DNA from: Campylobacteraceae bacterium
GTDB lineage: Bacteria > Campylobacterota > Campylobacteria > Campylobacterales > Sulfurovaceae
Direction of reading: 5' to 3'
Assembly: GCA_027035765.1 (NCBI GenBank)
Contig: JALVUD010000004.1
Span: forward strand, 1 to 54,666
Length of the DNA: 54,666 bases
The position numbers and the translations under genes are program-made. Positions 25,867-35,223 of this stretch are shown in pieces; the stretch's first letter is position 1; every line of letters starts with the position of its first letter. A model generated the notes under the pieces. It was not told where the DNA came from. It did no database searches and worked only from the letters and a program-made list of their open reading frames with translations.

Positions 25867-26504
25867 CCCCATAGCCCTTTGATTCCGCCGATGAGGAACT
25901 GGGCGGCGATGGCGCCGACGACGAGCCCCATGATCCGGGTCATGATCTTCATGCCGGTGACTCCCAAAGCGCGATTGATAATCCCCGAATAGCGGAGGGT
26001 GAAGTAGACCACGATGGTCGAGAGCAAAACGGAAATCGTCACAAGGGTGTAGGAGACGGTCAAGCCGAACTGTGCCGAATCGTTATGGTTGAGGACGACG
26101 ATGGTGGCGATGACCCCGGGGCCGAAGAGGATGGGGATCCCCAGAGGGACGATGGAGATATCCTCTTTCTCCTCCGCCTCCTCCTGCTCCTCTTTGGTGT
26201 GGCGGGCTTTGGAGGGCTGGCCGTAGGCCATATTGATGGCGATCATCATCAGAATGACTCCGCCGATGACTTTGATGGAGTAGACGTTGATCCCGAAGAG
26301 TTTGAAGAGGAACTCCCCGGTGAAGAGGGTGACCAGGGAAGCGACAAAAACTGTCAGGGTCGCCCGCCAAGCTGCCGGATAGATCTCGGCGGGAGTGGGG
26401 GGAGAGACCATTGTCACCAGGAGTCCCGCAGCGGCGATGGGGTTGAGAATGGTGATCAGCGCGATAGTGTCGTGCAGCAGTATCGGGAGATAGGATGTGA
26501 TCAT
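25863..26504 (-). CDS. MarC-family membrane protein
   Basis: The 213-aa product has six hydrophobic segments and the MarC signature: NPIAAAGLLVTM near the N-terminus, then VIGGVILMMIAINM, and later PLGIPILFGPGVIATIVVL. The loop at ~100-120 is acidic (KEEQEEAEEKED). Despite its name, MarC of E. coli is not required for multidrug resistance and its function is unknown. It overlaps the DedA gene upstream and the ClC gene downstream by 4 bp each, so the three are one translational unit. Confidence 0.87.
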   Translation of the reverse strand: MITSYLPILLHDTIALITILNPIAAAGLLVTMVSPPTPAEIYPAAWRATLTVFVASLVTLFTGEFLFKLFGINVYSIKVIGGVILMMIAINMAYGQPSKARHTKEEQEEAEEKEDISIVPLGIPILFGPGVIATIVVLNHNDSAQFGLTVSYTLVTISVLLSTIVVYFTLRYSGIINRALGVTGMKIMTRIMGLVVGAIAAQFLIGGIKGLWG

Positions 26505-27088
26505 TGGGGATCTCCTTCATCGTCGTCTTGGGAACGCAGTGCGTAAACGATCGTAAAAAAGAGCAGGCCGACGAAGAGGACCAGGACGAAGTTTTTCTGA
26601 ATGAAAAGGACCAGATTGATCGCCTGCTGGCCGAAATGGTAGCCGATGGAGAGGAAGGTGGCCGCCCACAGCAGGATCCCGATGATGTCGAACAGGAGGA
26701 ACTTCAAGTAGGGATAACCGGAGAGGCCGATGGTCAACAAAGCCGGGATATGGGTGCCGTAGATGAAACGCTCAAAGACGATGAGCCCGGCACCCCAGCG
26801 GCGAAACCATGCTAGGATGCGTTCCTTTTTCCAGGAGGAGCGCTCCAGCCACTCCATCGCCCGGCGTTCGAAAAGCCGTCCGAAGAGGTAGACGGCGTTG
26901 TCCCCGATGAAGGCCCCCGCGATAGCGACCAGATAGGCCTTGTCGAAGCTGAAGACCTCTCCCATGGAGGCGAGCCATCCTGTGAGCATCAGACCGATCT
27001 CCCCCTCCAGTATGCTCCAGATGAACAGGGCCAGATAGCCGTATTTCAACAGGACAAACACCGGAAGACTGAAGAGTTGTAGAAGCAT
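26501..27088 (-). CDS. DedA-family membrane protein, copy 2
   Basis: The 195-aa product has the DedA pattern: EGEIGLMLTGWLASMGEV, GAFIGDNAVYLFGRLFERR and RFIYGTHIPALLTIGLSGYPYLKFLLFD. It is clearly a different subgroup from the copy at 11943-12527. It is the first gene of DedA-MarC-ClC. The gap upstream holds a palindromic repeat at 27118-27191 and little else. A role in lipid-carrier recycling or ion homeostasis is inferred from the family. Confidence 0.85.
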   Translation of the reverse strand: MLLQLFSLPVFVLLKYGYLALFIWSILEGEIGLMLTGWLASMGEVFSFDKAYLVAIAGAFIGDNAVYLFGRLFERRAMEWLERSSWKKERILAWFRRWGAGLIVFERFIYGTHIPALLTIGLSGYPYLKFLLFDIIGILLWAATFLSIGYHFGQQAINLVLFIQKNFVLVLFVGLLFFTIVYALRSQDDDEGDPQ

Positions 27089-27117
27089 GCTCGGTTCCTT
27101 TTTTATCGAATGACGGT

Positions 27118-27191
27118 GTCATCCTGAGCTAGACTCAGGATCCAGGGCATGATAGGTTTTCAACACCTGGATTCCGGATCAAGTCCGGAAT
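27118..27191. repeat. Palindromic GTCATCCTGA-type repeat, right end shortened
   Basis: GTCATCCTGAGCTAGACTC... then GATCCAGGGCATG, with CACCTGGATTCCGGATCAAG as the inverted copy. The terminal ATGAC of the right end is missing. It separates the Nramp gene from the DedA-MarC-ClC unit. Confidence 0.7.
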
Positions 27192-27222
27192 AGATTTTTC
27201 GTCATTATACTCCGTATTTTGA

Positions 27223-28500
27223 TCAACGGAGCCACTGCCATATCATCACACCGCTGAGAGCTACTGTGACCCCAAAGGCCAGCACGGCGAAGGTGTTTTC
27301 AAAACGGCTGGCAAGATAGGTCCCCATGATTTTGGGATTGTTGGAGATCATCCACGCAATGAGGATCAATACCGGGATCAGCATCCCATCAAGCACCTGG
27401 GAGTAGTAGAGGGCGTCGACGACGCTGAGCGTATGGCCCAGATTGATCCCGGCGCCGACAAAGATCGCGCCGACAAAAACCAGGTAGAAACCTTTGGCGT
27501 CGCTGATGCGGTTGTCCATCCCCTCCCGCCAGCCGAAGGTGTCGGCTACGGCGTAGGCGGTCGAGCCCGCCAGCACCGGGATCGCCAGGAAACCCGCCGC
27601 CACGATCCCCAGAGAGAAGAGGGCGAAGGCGTACTCTCCGGCTGCCGGACGCAGGGTCTCGGCCAGGGTGCGCACGTCCTGGATATTCGCATGGGTGCCA
27701 TAGAGCAGCACGGCACCGGTGACGATCATGGCGTAGGCGAGCAGATTGGACCAGATCATCCCCACCATCGTGTCGAAGTCCGCTTCGTCAGCCTGGACGA
27801 CGCTGGTTTTCTCCTCCCGCTCCTCGGAGGCCTGCCAAAACATCAGATAGGGCGAAATGGTTGTCCCCAACATTCCCAGGGCGGCGACGATCCAGGCGCT
27901 CTGCAGATGGATCTGCGGCACGAAGGTGTCGGCGAGGAGTTTGAGCACCGGGGGCTTGGCCAGGATCGCCGAGACGATATAGACCCCCAGCACCGCCGTC
28001 AGCCAGATGAGCACCTTTTTGACGGTGCGGTAGGAGCCGAAGATCACCAGGGCGGCGATCAGCGCCGTGACAAAAAGGAGCCAGTGGATCGTGGGAAAGC
28101 CGAAAAGGATATGAAAGATCGCCGCCAGGGCATTCAGATCGGCACCGATGGTGAGGACGTTGGCCACCGCCAGGATCAGGACCATGAAGACGGTCAGTTT
28201 TTTGGAGTAAAACGCCGTGGTGATCTCCGGCAGGCTTTTGCCGGTGACGATGGCGATGCGGGCCGCCATATTCTGGATGGCGATCATCATCGGGGTCGAA
28301 AGGAGCAGCAGCCAGAGCTGGGAAAAGCCGGTGGTGGCCCCCACGACGGTGTAGGTGACGACGCCTGCCGGATCGTCCCCCGCGCCGCCGGTGATGAGGC
28401 CGGGACCCAGCTCTTCGATGCGCTCACGGTTTTTGGCGATGTCTTCGCGGATGCGTTCTTTGATAGGTTTGCGTAGGGGAGTAGGGCTTGAGTTTTCCAA
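27223..28500 (-). CDS. Nramp-related divalent-cation transporter, non-canonical metal site
   Basis: The 425-aa protein has about 11 membrane helices. It carries GAGDDPAGVVTYTVVGA at TM1, where canonical Nramp has DPGN, and LGTTISPYLMFWQASEE at TM6, where canonical Nramp has MPH. The Asp is kept but the Asn and Met ligands are replaced, so substrate may differ from Mn2+/Fe2+. This places it in the COG1914 branch with DDPSG-like motifs. The start is a TTG directly after the upstream stop, with GAAGGGG about 5 nt before it. It is cotranscribed with the CPA1 antiporter. Confidence 0.82.
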   Translation of the reverse strand: MENSSPTPLRKPIKERIREDIAKNRERIEELGPGLITGGAGDDPAGVVTYTVVGATTGFSQLWLLLLSTPMMIAIQNMAARIAIVTGKSLPEITTAFYSKKLTVFMVLILAVANVLTIGADLNALAAIFHILFGFPTIHWLLFVTALIAALVIFGSYRTVKKVLIWLTAVLGVYIVSAILAKPPVLKLLADTFVPQIHLQSAWIVAALGMLGTTISPYLMFWQASEEREEKTSVVQADEADFDTMVGMIWSNLLAYAMIVTGAVLLYGTHANIQDVRTLAETLRPAAGEYAFALFSLGIVAAGFLAIPVLAGSTAYAVADTFGWREGMDNRISDAKGFYLVFVGAIFVGAGINLGHTLSVVDALYYSQVLDGMLIPVLILIAWMISNNPKIMGTYLASRFENTFAVLAFGVTVALSGVMIWQWLR

Positions 28501-30057
28501 TCAGGCCCCTTCGTTTTCCAGAGAGAAGATCTGGCCGTCGATCTCGTTTTTGAGGGCTTCGTAGGTGCCGTAGTCGATGGTGCCGCTGCGGTAGAGTTCG
28601 AAAAGATCGTTTTTCTGATCCATCAGCAAGCGCCGTTTGGTTCGGATCAACTCCTCTTTGAGGAGGGCCTCTTTGTCGGGGGTGGCTTTTTGAAGCTCTT
28701 CGAGGATCTCGTCGATCTGTTTCTGAAACTCATCCTCCAGAGTCTGGGCACTCCGGGCGCTGATCATATGACGTTTGCGGAGGCGGTCGATGGCATCCAT
28801 GGTGTTGTGCAGCAGCGTGATCTGGGTCTTGAGCTGTTCGTAGGTTCGGATTTCCGACAATGGGGTGACGATCCCCAGCCAGCGCAAAATCCCCGAAATC
28901 GTCAGTCCCTGGATAAACAGAGCCAGGAGCACGACTCCGAAGACCAGGGTGACGATGAGGTTTTTGTAAGTGAAGCTATCGGGCAGACTCAGGGCCAGCA
29001 CCATACTCAGCGCTCCCCGCAGACCGCCCCAGCCCAGGATGATCGTCCAGCGAAAAGGGAATTGCAGCCGGGTAGGATAAAAAACTCCCCAGGTTCCGGT
29101 CACGACGATGAATCGGGCGACGAGCATGGAGAAGTAGGCTAGCAACACGAAGGGCCAGAGCTGCCAGAGCATTTTCAGATCGATGGCCAGCCCCATGAGC
29201 AGGAAGATCAGGGAGTTCATGGCAAAGGCGATGTATTCCCAGAAGTTTTCGGTGCTCAGGCGGATGGAGGGGAAGAGGGTATTGGTAAAGCCCCGCTGGC
29301 CGACTACCAGTCCCGCGGCGACGGTGCTCATGACTCCCGAGACCCCCAGGCGCTCGGCGATGAGAAAAGAGCCGTAGGCGGCGACGGTGGTGAGGGTGAT
29401 GACGATCATCACATCGTCCAGGTTCTGCATCGCCACCGCCGTCAGAAAGCCGACGATCACCCCCACCAGCAGCCCCAGCCCCACGACCCGGAAAAATTCG
29501 ACTACCGCATCCTGCGGGGTGGCCAGATCGCCGTGGATGAAGGCCCAGACGAGGGTGAAGATCACGATGGCGGTGCCGTCATTGAGGAGGCTTTCGCTCT
29601 CCATGAGGATCCGCAGGCGCTGAGGGACCCCCAGCTTTTTGAAAAGGGCCACCACCGCCACCGGGTCGGTCGCCGCCACCGCCGCGCCAAAGAGGATCCC
29701 CACCGCCCAGTCGAGGGCGTGCATCTGGGGGAGATAGTGGCTGATGGGGATCATCACCGCCGCCGTGGCCAGGGTCGAGAGGATAACCCCGGGAACCACG
29801 AGGGTGGCGATGGGCCAGAAGTCCCGCCGGAGATCGTCTCCACGGAGGTGAATCGCCGCTTCGAAGATCAACGGCGGCAGGAAGATATCGTAGAGCAGTT
29901 CCCGGCTCAGATGGGGGGCGTTGAGCAGATGCAGAGCCCCCAGGACGATCCCCACCGCCATCAGGGCGATGGTGTAGGGCAGATTGATCCGCCGGGCCGC
30001 CACGGCGACGACGGAGGCGATGACGAAGAGAACCAGAATGGCGGTTTCGTAGGGCAC
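28501..30057 (-). CDS. CPA1-family Na+(K+)/H+ antiporter
   Basis: The 518-aa protein has 12-13 membrane segments and the family motifs AAVAATDPVAVVALFKKLG and ESESLLNDGTAIVIFT (the ND pair for cation/proton exchange), followed by WGGLRGALSMVLALSLP. The last ~115 residues are a charged, coiled-coil-rich cytosolic tail, probably regulatory. It starts 3 bp after the end of glgB, so it may be cotranscribed with the glycogen cluster. It should exchange Na+ or K+ for H+ across the inner membrane; the preferred ion is not visible. Confidence 0.9.
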   Translation of the reverse strand: MPYETAILVLFVIASVVAVAARRINLPYTIALMAVGIVLGALHLLNAPHLSRELLYDIFLPPLIFEAAIHLRGDDLRRDFWPIATLVVPGVILSTLATAAVMIPISHYLPQMHALDWAVGILFGAAVAATDPVAVVALFKKLGVPQRLRILMESESLLNDGTAIVIFTLVWAFIHGDLATPQDAVVEFFRVVGLGLLVGVIVGFLTAVAMQNLDDVMIVITLTTVAAYGSFLIAERLGVSGVMSTVAAGLVVGQRGFTNTLFPSIRLSTENFWEYIAFAMNSLIFLLMGLAIDLKMLWQLWPFVLLAYFSMLVARFIVVTGTWGVFYPTRLQFPFRWTIILGWGGLRGALSMVLALSLPDSFTYKNLIVTLVFGVVLLALFIQGLTISGILRWLGIVTPLSEIRTYEQLKTQITLLHNTMDAIDRLRKRHMISARSAQTLEDEFQKQIDEILEELQKATPDKEALLKEELIRTKRRLLMDQKNDLFELYRSGTIDYGTYEALKNEIDGQIFSLENEGA

Positions 30058-30060
30058 CGT

Positions 30061-31998
30061 CTACTCCTTCCTCACTTGGGGATTTGCGGTGTTGCCTGTG
30101 GAGCGGAGGCGCTGCAGATAGAGGACTCCCAGTGCCGGCAGATCCAGAGCCAGAGAGTGTTCCCGTCCGCAGCAGGGCTCGGCCTCTGTCCGGAAGGTTT
30201 GCTCCGGCAGGTCCTCCCAGCCCTGATAGCGGCCGGACTGGCTGTTGAACAGCAGCCGCCACTCGCCCGCTTCGGCCAGGGGAAGCAGGTAGCGCTCGTA
30301 GCGGCAGTCGGCGAAGTTGCAGACGACGAGGATCTCCTCGGTATCGCTGCGGCGCAGGAAGCTCAGTACGCTGCGCTGGGCATCCCGCTCGTTGACCCAC
30401 TCGAAGCCCTCCCGCCGTTCGTCCCAGGCAAAGAGGGCGTTGTGTTCCCGGTAGAGCCGGTCCAGGGTCGCCAGCATCGACTGCAGTCCGCTGTGCAGAG
30501 GGTTTTCCAGCAGATACCACTCCAGCTGATCCTCATAGTCCCACTCTTTCCACTGGCCGATCTCGCCCCCCATAAAGAGCAGCTTTTTCCCCGGATGGGC
30601 GATCATGTAGGCAAAGAGCGCCCGGAGATTGGCGAATTTCTGATTGACGTCGCCGGGCATCTTGTTGAGGAGGGAGCCTTTCATATGGACCACTTCGTCG
30701 TGGCTGAGGGGGAGGATGAAGTTTTCGTCATAGGCGTACCACATACTGAAGGTGATCTGGTTGTGGTGGTATTGGCGAAAGAGGGGGTCGGTTTTGAAAT
30801 ATTTGAGGGTGTCGTGCATCCAGCCCATGTTCCACTTGAAGCCGAAGCCCAACCCTCCCGCATCCACGGGACGGGTGACCCCGGGAAAGGCGGTGGACTC
30901 CTCGGCGATCATGGTGATTCCGGGGAAGCGGCCGTAGCAGCTGACGTTGAGATGGCGCAAAAATTCGATCGCCTCCAGGTTCTCGTTGCCGCCGTGGATG
31001 TTGGGGACCCATTCCCCCTCTTTGCGGGCGTAGTTGAGATAGAGCATACTGGCCACCGCATCGACCCGGATCCCGTCAATGTGGTAGCGATCGAGCCAGA
31101 AGTGGGCCGAGGAGGTCAGGAAAGAGCGCACCTCCCCTTTGCCGTAGTCGAAGACGGCGCTTTTCCACTCGGGGTGGTAGCCTTTGCGGGGGTCTTCGTA
31201 TTCATACAGTGCCGTCCCGTCAAAGGCGATGAGACCGTGGCCGTCGGTGACGAAATGGGAGGGGACCCAGTCCATGATCACCCCGATCCCGGCGGCGTGC
31301 ATCCGGTCCACGAAGGCCATGAACTCCTGGGGAGTGCCGAAGCGGGCGGTGGGGGCGAAGTAGCCGCTGACCTGATAGCCCCAGGAGCCTTTGAAGGGGT
31401 ATTCGGTCACGGGCAGAAGCTCCACGTGGGTGTAGTTGAGGCGGGTCAGATACTCGGCCAGGGCCTCGGCCGCCTCTTCGTAGCTCAGATAAGAGCCGTC
31501 GATGTGGCGGCGCCAGGAACCCAGGTGGACCTCGTAGATGTTCATGGGGTTTTCGTGGACCGACGTTCGGGCGCGCCTCTCCATCCAGGCGTCATCAGCC
31601 CAGAGGTAGCCCTCCAGCTCCCAGACCCGGGAGGCGGAGGCGGGGGGCTTTTCGGCGGCGAAGGCGAAGGGGTCGGCCTTGAGCAGCTCGGTGTCGTAGG
31701 GAGTGCGGATATGGTATTTGTAGGTGACCCCTTCGGGGATCTTTTCGATAAATCCCTCCCAGATCCCGCTGCCGTCGTCGCGTTTTTTGAGGGGGTGGAT
31801 CCTTGGATCGTAGGCGTTGAAGTCCCCGACGACGCTTACCGATCGGGCGTGAGGCGCCCAGACGGCAAAGTAGACCCCTTTTGTGCCGTTATGCTCCATG
31901 AAGTGGGCGCCGAATTTTTCGTAGAGGCGGGTGTGGGTGCCCTCCCGGAAAAGATAGACGTCGGTTTCACTGAAGCGGCTCAGGTCATACCGGATCAT
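30061..31998 (-). CDS. glgB: 1,4-alpha-glucan branching enzyme
   Basis: The 645-aa protein has a CBM48-like N-domain (VYFAVWAPHARSVSVVGDFN), the GH13 barrel with GIRVDAVASMLYL (nucleophile Asp313), ITMIAEEST (acid/base Glu366) and LPLSHDEVVH (Asp434), and a C-terminal beta-domain. It forms alpha-1,6 branches in glycogen. It overlaps glgA by ATGA. Its length matches the short (N1-lacking) GlgB form. All three catalytic residues are intact. Confidence 0.96.
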   Translation of the reverse strand: MIRYDLSRFSETDVYLFREGTHTRLYEKFGAHFMEHNGTKGVYFAVWAPHARSVSVVGDFNAYDPRIHPLKKRDDGSGIWEGFIEKIPEGVTYKYHIRTPYDTELLKADPFAFAAEKPPASASRVWELEGYLWADDAWMERRARTSVHENPMNIYEVHLGSWRRHIDGSYLSYEEAAEALAEYLTRLNYTHVELLPVTEYPFKGSWGYQVSGYFAPTARFGTPQEFMAFVDRMHAAGIGVIMDWVPSHFVTDGHGLIAFDGTALYEYEDPRKGYHPEWKSAVFDYGKGEVRSFLTSSAHFWLDRYHIDGIRVDAVASMLYLNYARKEGEWVPNIHGGNENLEAIEFLRHLNVSCYGRFPGITMIAEESTAFPGVTRPVDAGGLGFGFKWNMGWMHDTLKYFKTDPLFRQYHHNQITFSMWYAYDENFILPLSHDEVVHMKGSLLNKMPGDVNQKFANLRALFAYMIAHPGKKLLFMGGEIGQWKEWDYEDQLEWYLLENPLHSGLQSMLATLDRLYREHNALFAWDERREGFEWVNERDAQRSVLSFLRRSDTEEILVVCNFADCRYERYLLPLAEAGEWRLLFNSQSGRYQGWEDLPEQTFRTEAEPCCGREHSLALDLPALGVLYLQRLRSTGNTANPQVRKE

Positions 31999-33449
31999 CG
32001 CATCACTTCCAAAGCGGCGCGGTAGAGCGCCTCGTACTCCCGGGCGCTGCGCTCCCAGCTGAAGCGGCGGCTCATGGCCCGATCCCGCATCCGCTCAATC
32101 GCTCCGGGATCCTTTTGCCAGGTCTCCACGGCCCATCGGACGGTATGGTAGAGGGCCTCTTTGCTCGGCTCCCAGAATTTGAAGCCGTCGCCGGTGCCCT
32201 GCTGCGGATCGTAGTTTTCCACCGTATCGTCCAGGCCGCCTACGGCGCGGACGATGGGGAGGGTGCCGTAGCGCAGGGAGTAGATCTGATTGAGACCGCA
32301 GGGCTCGAAGAGGCTGGGCATCAGGAAGAGATCGGCTCCCCCTTCGATCCGGTGGGAGAGCGCCTCGGAGTAGCCGATATAGCTGCCCACCTGGCCGAAG
32401 CGCCCCGCCAGATCGCCGAAGAACCCCTCGGCCCACTTCTCGCCGCTGCCGAGAAAAACCCACTGGGCGGGCAGATGGAGCATTTCGTGCATCGCCGCGG
32501 CGATGAGTTCGATCCCCTTTTGCTGGGCGAAGCGCCCGACGAAGCCGATGAGGGGGAGATCGGAACGTTTCTCCAGACCCATGCGTTCCTGCAGATCGGC
32601 TTTGCATTGGGCTTTGCCCTCCATATTCCCCCGGTCGTAATGGGCTGCCAGGTAGGGATCGGTGGCGGGATTCCACTCGTCGTAGTCCACGCCGTTGAGG
32701 ATCCCCCTGAGCTTGTAGGCGTGGGCCCGGATATGCTCCTGCAGGCCGAAACCGAACTCCGGAGTCTGGATCTCTCTCGCGTAGGTCGGGCTGACGGTGC
32801 TGAGCTTGTCGGCGTGGTAGATCGCCCCTTTCATCAGATTCAGCGCCCCCATCGCCTCCAGCTCCCGCGGATTGAAGTGCTCCTGGCCCAGCTGGAGATA
32901 GGCCAGGGCACTGCGGTCGAAGATCCCCTGGTGCTGAAGGTTGTGGATGGTATAGACCGAGCGGCTCTTCCGGAAAAAGGGATCGTCACGGAGCAGCGTG
33001 TTGAGCCAGATGGGCTGGGGGGCGGTGTGCCAGTCGTTGGCGTGGACGATATCGGGGCGGAAATCGAGCGCCCGCGCCAGCTCCAGGGCCGCCCGGGAAA
33101 AGAAGATGAAGCGCCGGTCGTTGTCGGGGTAGGAGAAGCCGTCGTCGTCGGTATAGAGGTTTTTGCGGCCGAAGAAGGCTTCGTAGTCGATGAAATAGAC
33201 CGTCAGGTTCTCAGCCAGCGCTTTGCGGTAGACCCCGGCCCAGAGGGTCCCCAGCGGCCCCATGGGAACCCCCAGATTGCCGAAGGCGAACTCCAGCTCT
33301 CCCCGGTCGATGCTGTAGTAGCGGGGCAGCACCACGGTCACCTCGTGGCCCAGCCGGGCCAGGTATTTGGGCAGGGCGGCGGCCACATCCGCCAGACCGC
33401 CGGTTTTGGCAAAGGGGGTCATCTCTGACGCGCTGAAGAGGATCTTCAT
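31995..33449 (-). CDS. glgA: Glycogen (starch) synthase
   Basis: The 484-aa GT5 enzyme has the N-terminal KTGGLADV (Lys15-Leu19, binds the ADP-glucose phosphates) and the C-terminal SLFEPCGLNQIYSLRYG with the catalytic-site Glu. It elongates alpha-1,4-glucan from ADP-glucose. Its ATG follows directly on the ROK-kinase stop, and its own stop overlaps glgB. No glgC is in the window; the donor could come from the fusion at 39273-41798 or from a gene elsewhere. Confidence 0.95.
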   Translation of the reverse strand: MKILFSASEMTPFAKTGGLADVAAALPKYLARLGHEVTVVLPRYYSIDRGELEFAFGNLGVPMGPLGTLWAGVYRKALAENLTVYFIDYEAFFGRKNLYTDDDGFSYPDNDRRFIFFSRAALELARALDFRPDIVHANDWHTAPQPIWLNTLLRDDPFFRKSRSVYTIHNLQHQGIFDRSALAYLQLGQEHFNPRELEAMGALNLMKGAIYHADKLSTVSPTYAREIQTPEFGFGLQEHIRAHAYKLRGILNGVDYDEWNPATDPYLAAHYDRGNMEGKAQCKADLQERMGLEKRSDLPLIGFVGRFAQQKGIELIAAAMHEMLHLPAQWVFLGSGEKWAEGFFGDLAGRFGQVGSYIGYSEALSHRIEGGADLFLMPSLFEPCGLNQIYSLRYGTLPIVRAVGGLDDTVENYDPQQGTGDGFKFWEPSKEALYHTVRWAVETWQKDPGAIERMRDRAMSRRFSWERSAREYEALYRAALEVMR

Positions 33450-34226
33450 CTATAGCCTTTCAAGGAGGATTTTGGCCCCCTCCAGGGAGGCGTTTTCCAG
33501 ACGGCTCCGCTCGATACGCACCCCTTCGAGGGCGAAAGGGGGAGCATATGTCGGGAGCTCTGTTTTGACTAATTCTACCAGATCGGGATGATGGGTGATC
33601 ACTCCGCCGCCGAGAATCAGAAACTCAGGGTTGAAGAGCGTCAGCAACGTGGCGGCGGCATAGAGCAGCGCCTCCTCGTAGCGTTTCCGAATGGCGAGCT
33701 CATCGAGGCTGGGGGCCAGGCCCAGACGGCGGGCCCATTTGGCGATGCCGTTGCCCGAAGCGTAGAGCTCCAGGCAGTTGTCCTTGCCGCATCCGCAGCG
33801 AAAAGGAGCCCGGCGGAAGGGGACGTGCCCGATCTCTCCGGCCAGGTTGCGCCTGCCCCGGATGGGCTCGCCCCGCTCCAGAGTGGCACTGCCCAGTCCC
33901 GTGCCGGAATAGAGGGCCGTCAGCGAGCCGCTGCCCCAGTCGCGCCCTTCGGCCAGGACGGCACATTTGAGATCGTTTTCGATCCGGTAAGGGATTCCCA
34001 GTTTGGCCGGATCGAAGCCGGCGGAGATGTTGGGGGCCGAGAGGATCCGGTTGTCGTACACCTGCCCGGCGAAAGAGATCGCTACAGCCTTGACGGCGTA
34101 GCGGTCGATCAGCTCCCGCAGATAGGCCTGGGGATCGACCCCGGCGGTGGCCACCCGCCCCGTTTGGCCGCCGGGAATCAGCTCCCAGCGCAGCCAGGTG
34201 CCCCCCAGATCAACGGCCAGACGCAT
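33450..34226 (-). CDS. ROK-family sugar kinase (probable glucokinase)
   Basis: The 258-aa protein has the ATP-phosphate motif VDLGGTWLRWEL, the sugar-site segment NDLKCAVLAEG, GTGLGSATLERGEPIRGRRNLAGEIGH and the zinc motif CGCGKDNCLE (the ROK CxCGxxGCxE pattern). It should phosphorylate glucose (or a related hexose) released by the GH57 enzymes. It is shorter than most ROK kinases (~300 aa). It overlaps galT by 17 bp upstream and abuts glgA downstream with no gap. Confidence 0.88.
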   Translation of the reverse strand: MRLAVDLGGTWLRWELIPGGQTGRVATAGVDPQAYLRELIDRYAVKAVAISFAGQVYDNRILSAPNISAGFDPAKLGIPYRIENDLKCAVLAEGRDWGSGSLTALYSGTGLGSATLERGEPIRGRRNLAGEIGHVPFRRAPFRCGCGKDNCLELYASGNGIAKWARRLGLAPSLDELAIRKRYEEALLYAAATLLTLFNPEFLILGGGVITHHPDLVELVKTELPTYAPPFALEGVRIERSRLENASLEGAKILLERL

Positions 34227-35223
34227 GATCGCCTCTGAGAACCCGGGCCGCCAGCTCGGGGGTGACGGGGTTGATGGCCGAGCCGCTCATCAGCTCGAAG
34301 CCCGCCAGTTTGTAGAGGCGGGGGGTGATCCGGAGGTAGAAGCGGTAGCAATCGCCCAGATCGTCGAAGAAGGGGGCGTTTTCAAAGTTGGGATTGACGG
34401 GTGGGAGCATCAGCAGCAGATTGTAGGCGAAACTCCCCAGCTCACGCTCCATCGCGACGAAGAGCTCGCGGAGCGTTTCGGCCAGCTCTTGCAGCGCCCG
34501 ATCCTCCAGATCGGTGAGATTGGCGGCCCCTTTGGCGAGAATCAGGGTCTCGAAGGGAAAAGCGGAGGCGTAGGGGCAGTAGGCGAAAAAGTGCTCCGTC
34601 TCCCGCAGCAGGCGATCCTTGCTCTCCCGTTCGTAGTCGATGATATCCGCAAAAAGGCTCCGCCCGTGCTCCTGCCAGTATCGGTGGGCATGGACGAAAG
34701 CGGCTTTGCGGGCTTTGCTCATCACCGGCAGGGCCAGCAGCTGGGTGTGGGGATGGGGCTGGGTGGCTCCCGCGGCGGCGCCTTGGTTTTTGAAACACTC
34801 GATCTGGATCAGCCGCCGGTCCCGGCGCAGATCGGTCACCCGCTCCCGCAGGGTCTGCAGCCAGAGGAAAATCTCCCGGGGTGTCATCGTCGCCAGCCTG
34901 GCGTCGTGACGGGGGGTGTCGATGACGATCTCGTGAGCGCCGAATCCGCCCCAGACCTCGTTGACCCCCTCCCGGTGGGAATCAAAGGGGGTTTCGATCT
35001 GCACCGCCTTGTAGAGATTGGGGACGACCCGGGTGAGCCAGTGTCCCTTTTGGCGGATGGCGTAGATCTCGTCGGGCGCCAGGGATTCGTTGCCCGGGCA
35101 GAAGGGGCAGCGTTTGGGCTCCTCGGGATCGATCTGTTCCCGGATCTCCCTGGGGCGGTGGAGCCGTTCGGGGGCGATGAGGATGTATTCGTCGTGGATC
35201 AGATCGTATCTCAACTCAGACAT
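34210..35223 (-). CDS. galT: Galactose-1-phosphate uridylyltransferase-like HIT protein
   Basis: The 337-aa protein has RCPFCPGNE near the N-terminus (zinc-site cysteines), RVVPNLYKAV, HEIVIDTPRH and the nucleotidyl-transfer motif GATQPHPHTQLLALP (HPHTQ in place of the classic HPHQQ). These fit GalT/ADP-sugar phosphorylase-type HIT enzymes. In a glycogen operon without galE or galK it may act on ADP- or UDP-glucose rather than galactose; that is inference. It overlaps both neighbours (13 bp and 17 bp). Confidence 0.8.
   Translation of the reverse strand: MSELRYDLIHDEYILIAPERLHRPREIREQIDPEEPKRCPFCPGNESLAPDEIYAIRQKGHWLTRVVPNLYKAVQIETPFDSHREGVNEVWGGFGAHEIVIDTPRHDARLATMTPREIFLWLQTLRERVTDLRRDRRLIQIECFKNQGAAAGATQPHPHTQLLALPVMSKARKAAFVHAHRYWQEHGRSLFADIIDYERESKDRLLRETEHFFAYCPYASAFPFETLILAKGAANLTDLEDRALQELAETLRELFVAMERELGSFAYNLLLMLPPVNPNFENAPFFDDLGDCYRFYLRITPRLYKLAGFELMSGSAINPVTPELAARVLRGDHASGR

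Noticed and set aside
29533-32025. Long plus-strand open frame opposite the CPA1 antiporter and glgB genes
   Set aside because: It mirrors minus-strand genes with clear families, has no domain and no ribosome site; long antisense frames are common in such G+C-rich genes.
34210-35223. A galactose (Leloir) operon
   Set aside because: Only a galT-like gene is present, without galE, galK or a galactose transporter; the setting is glycogen metabolism.
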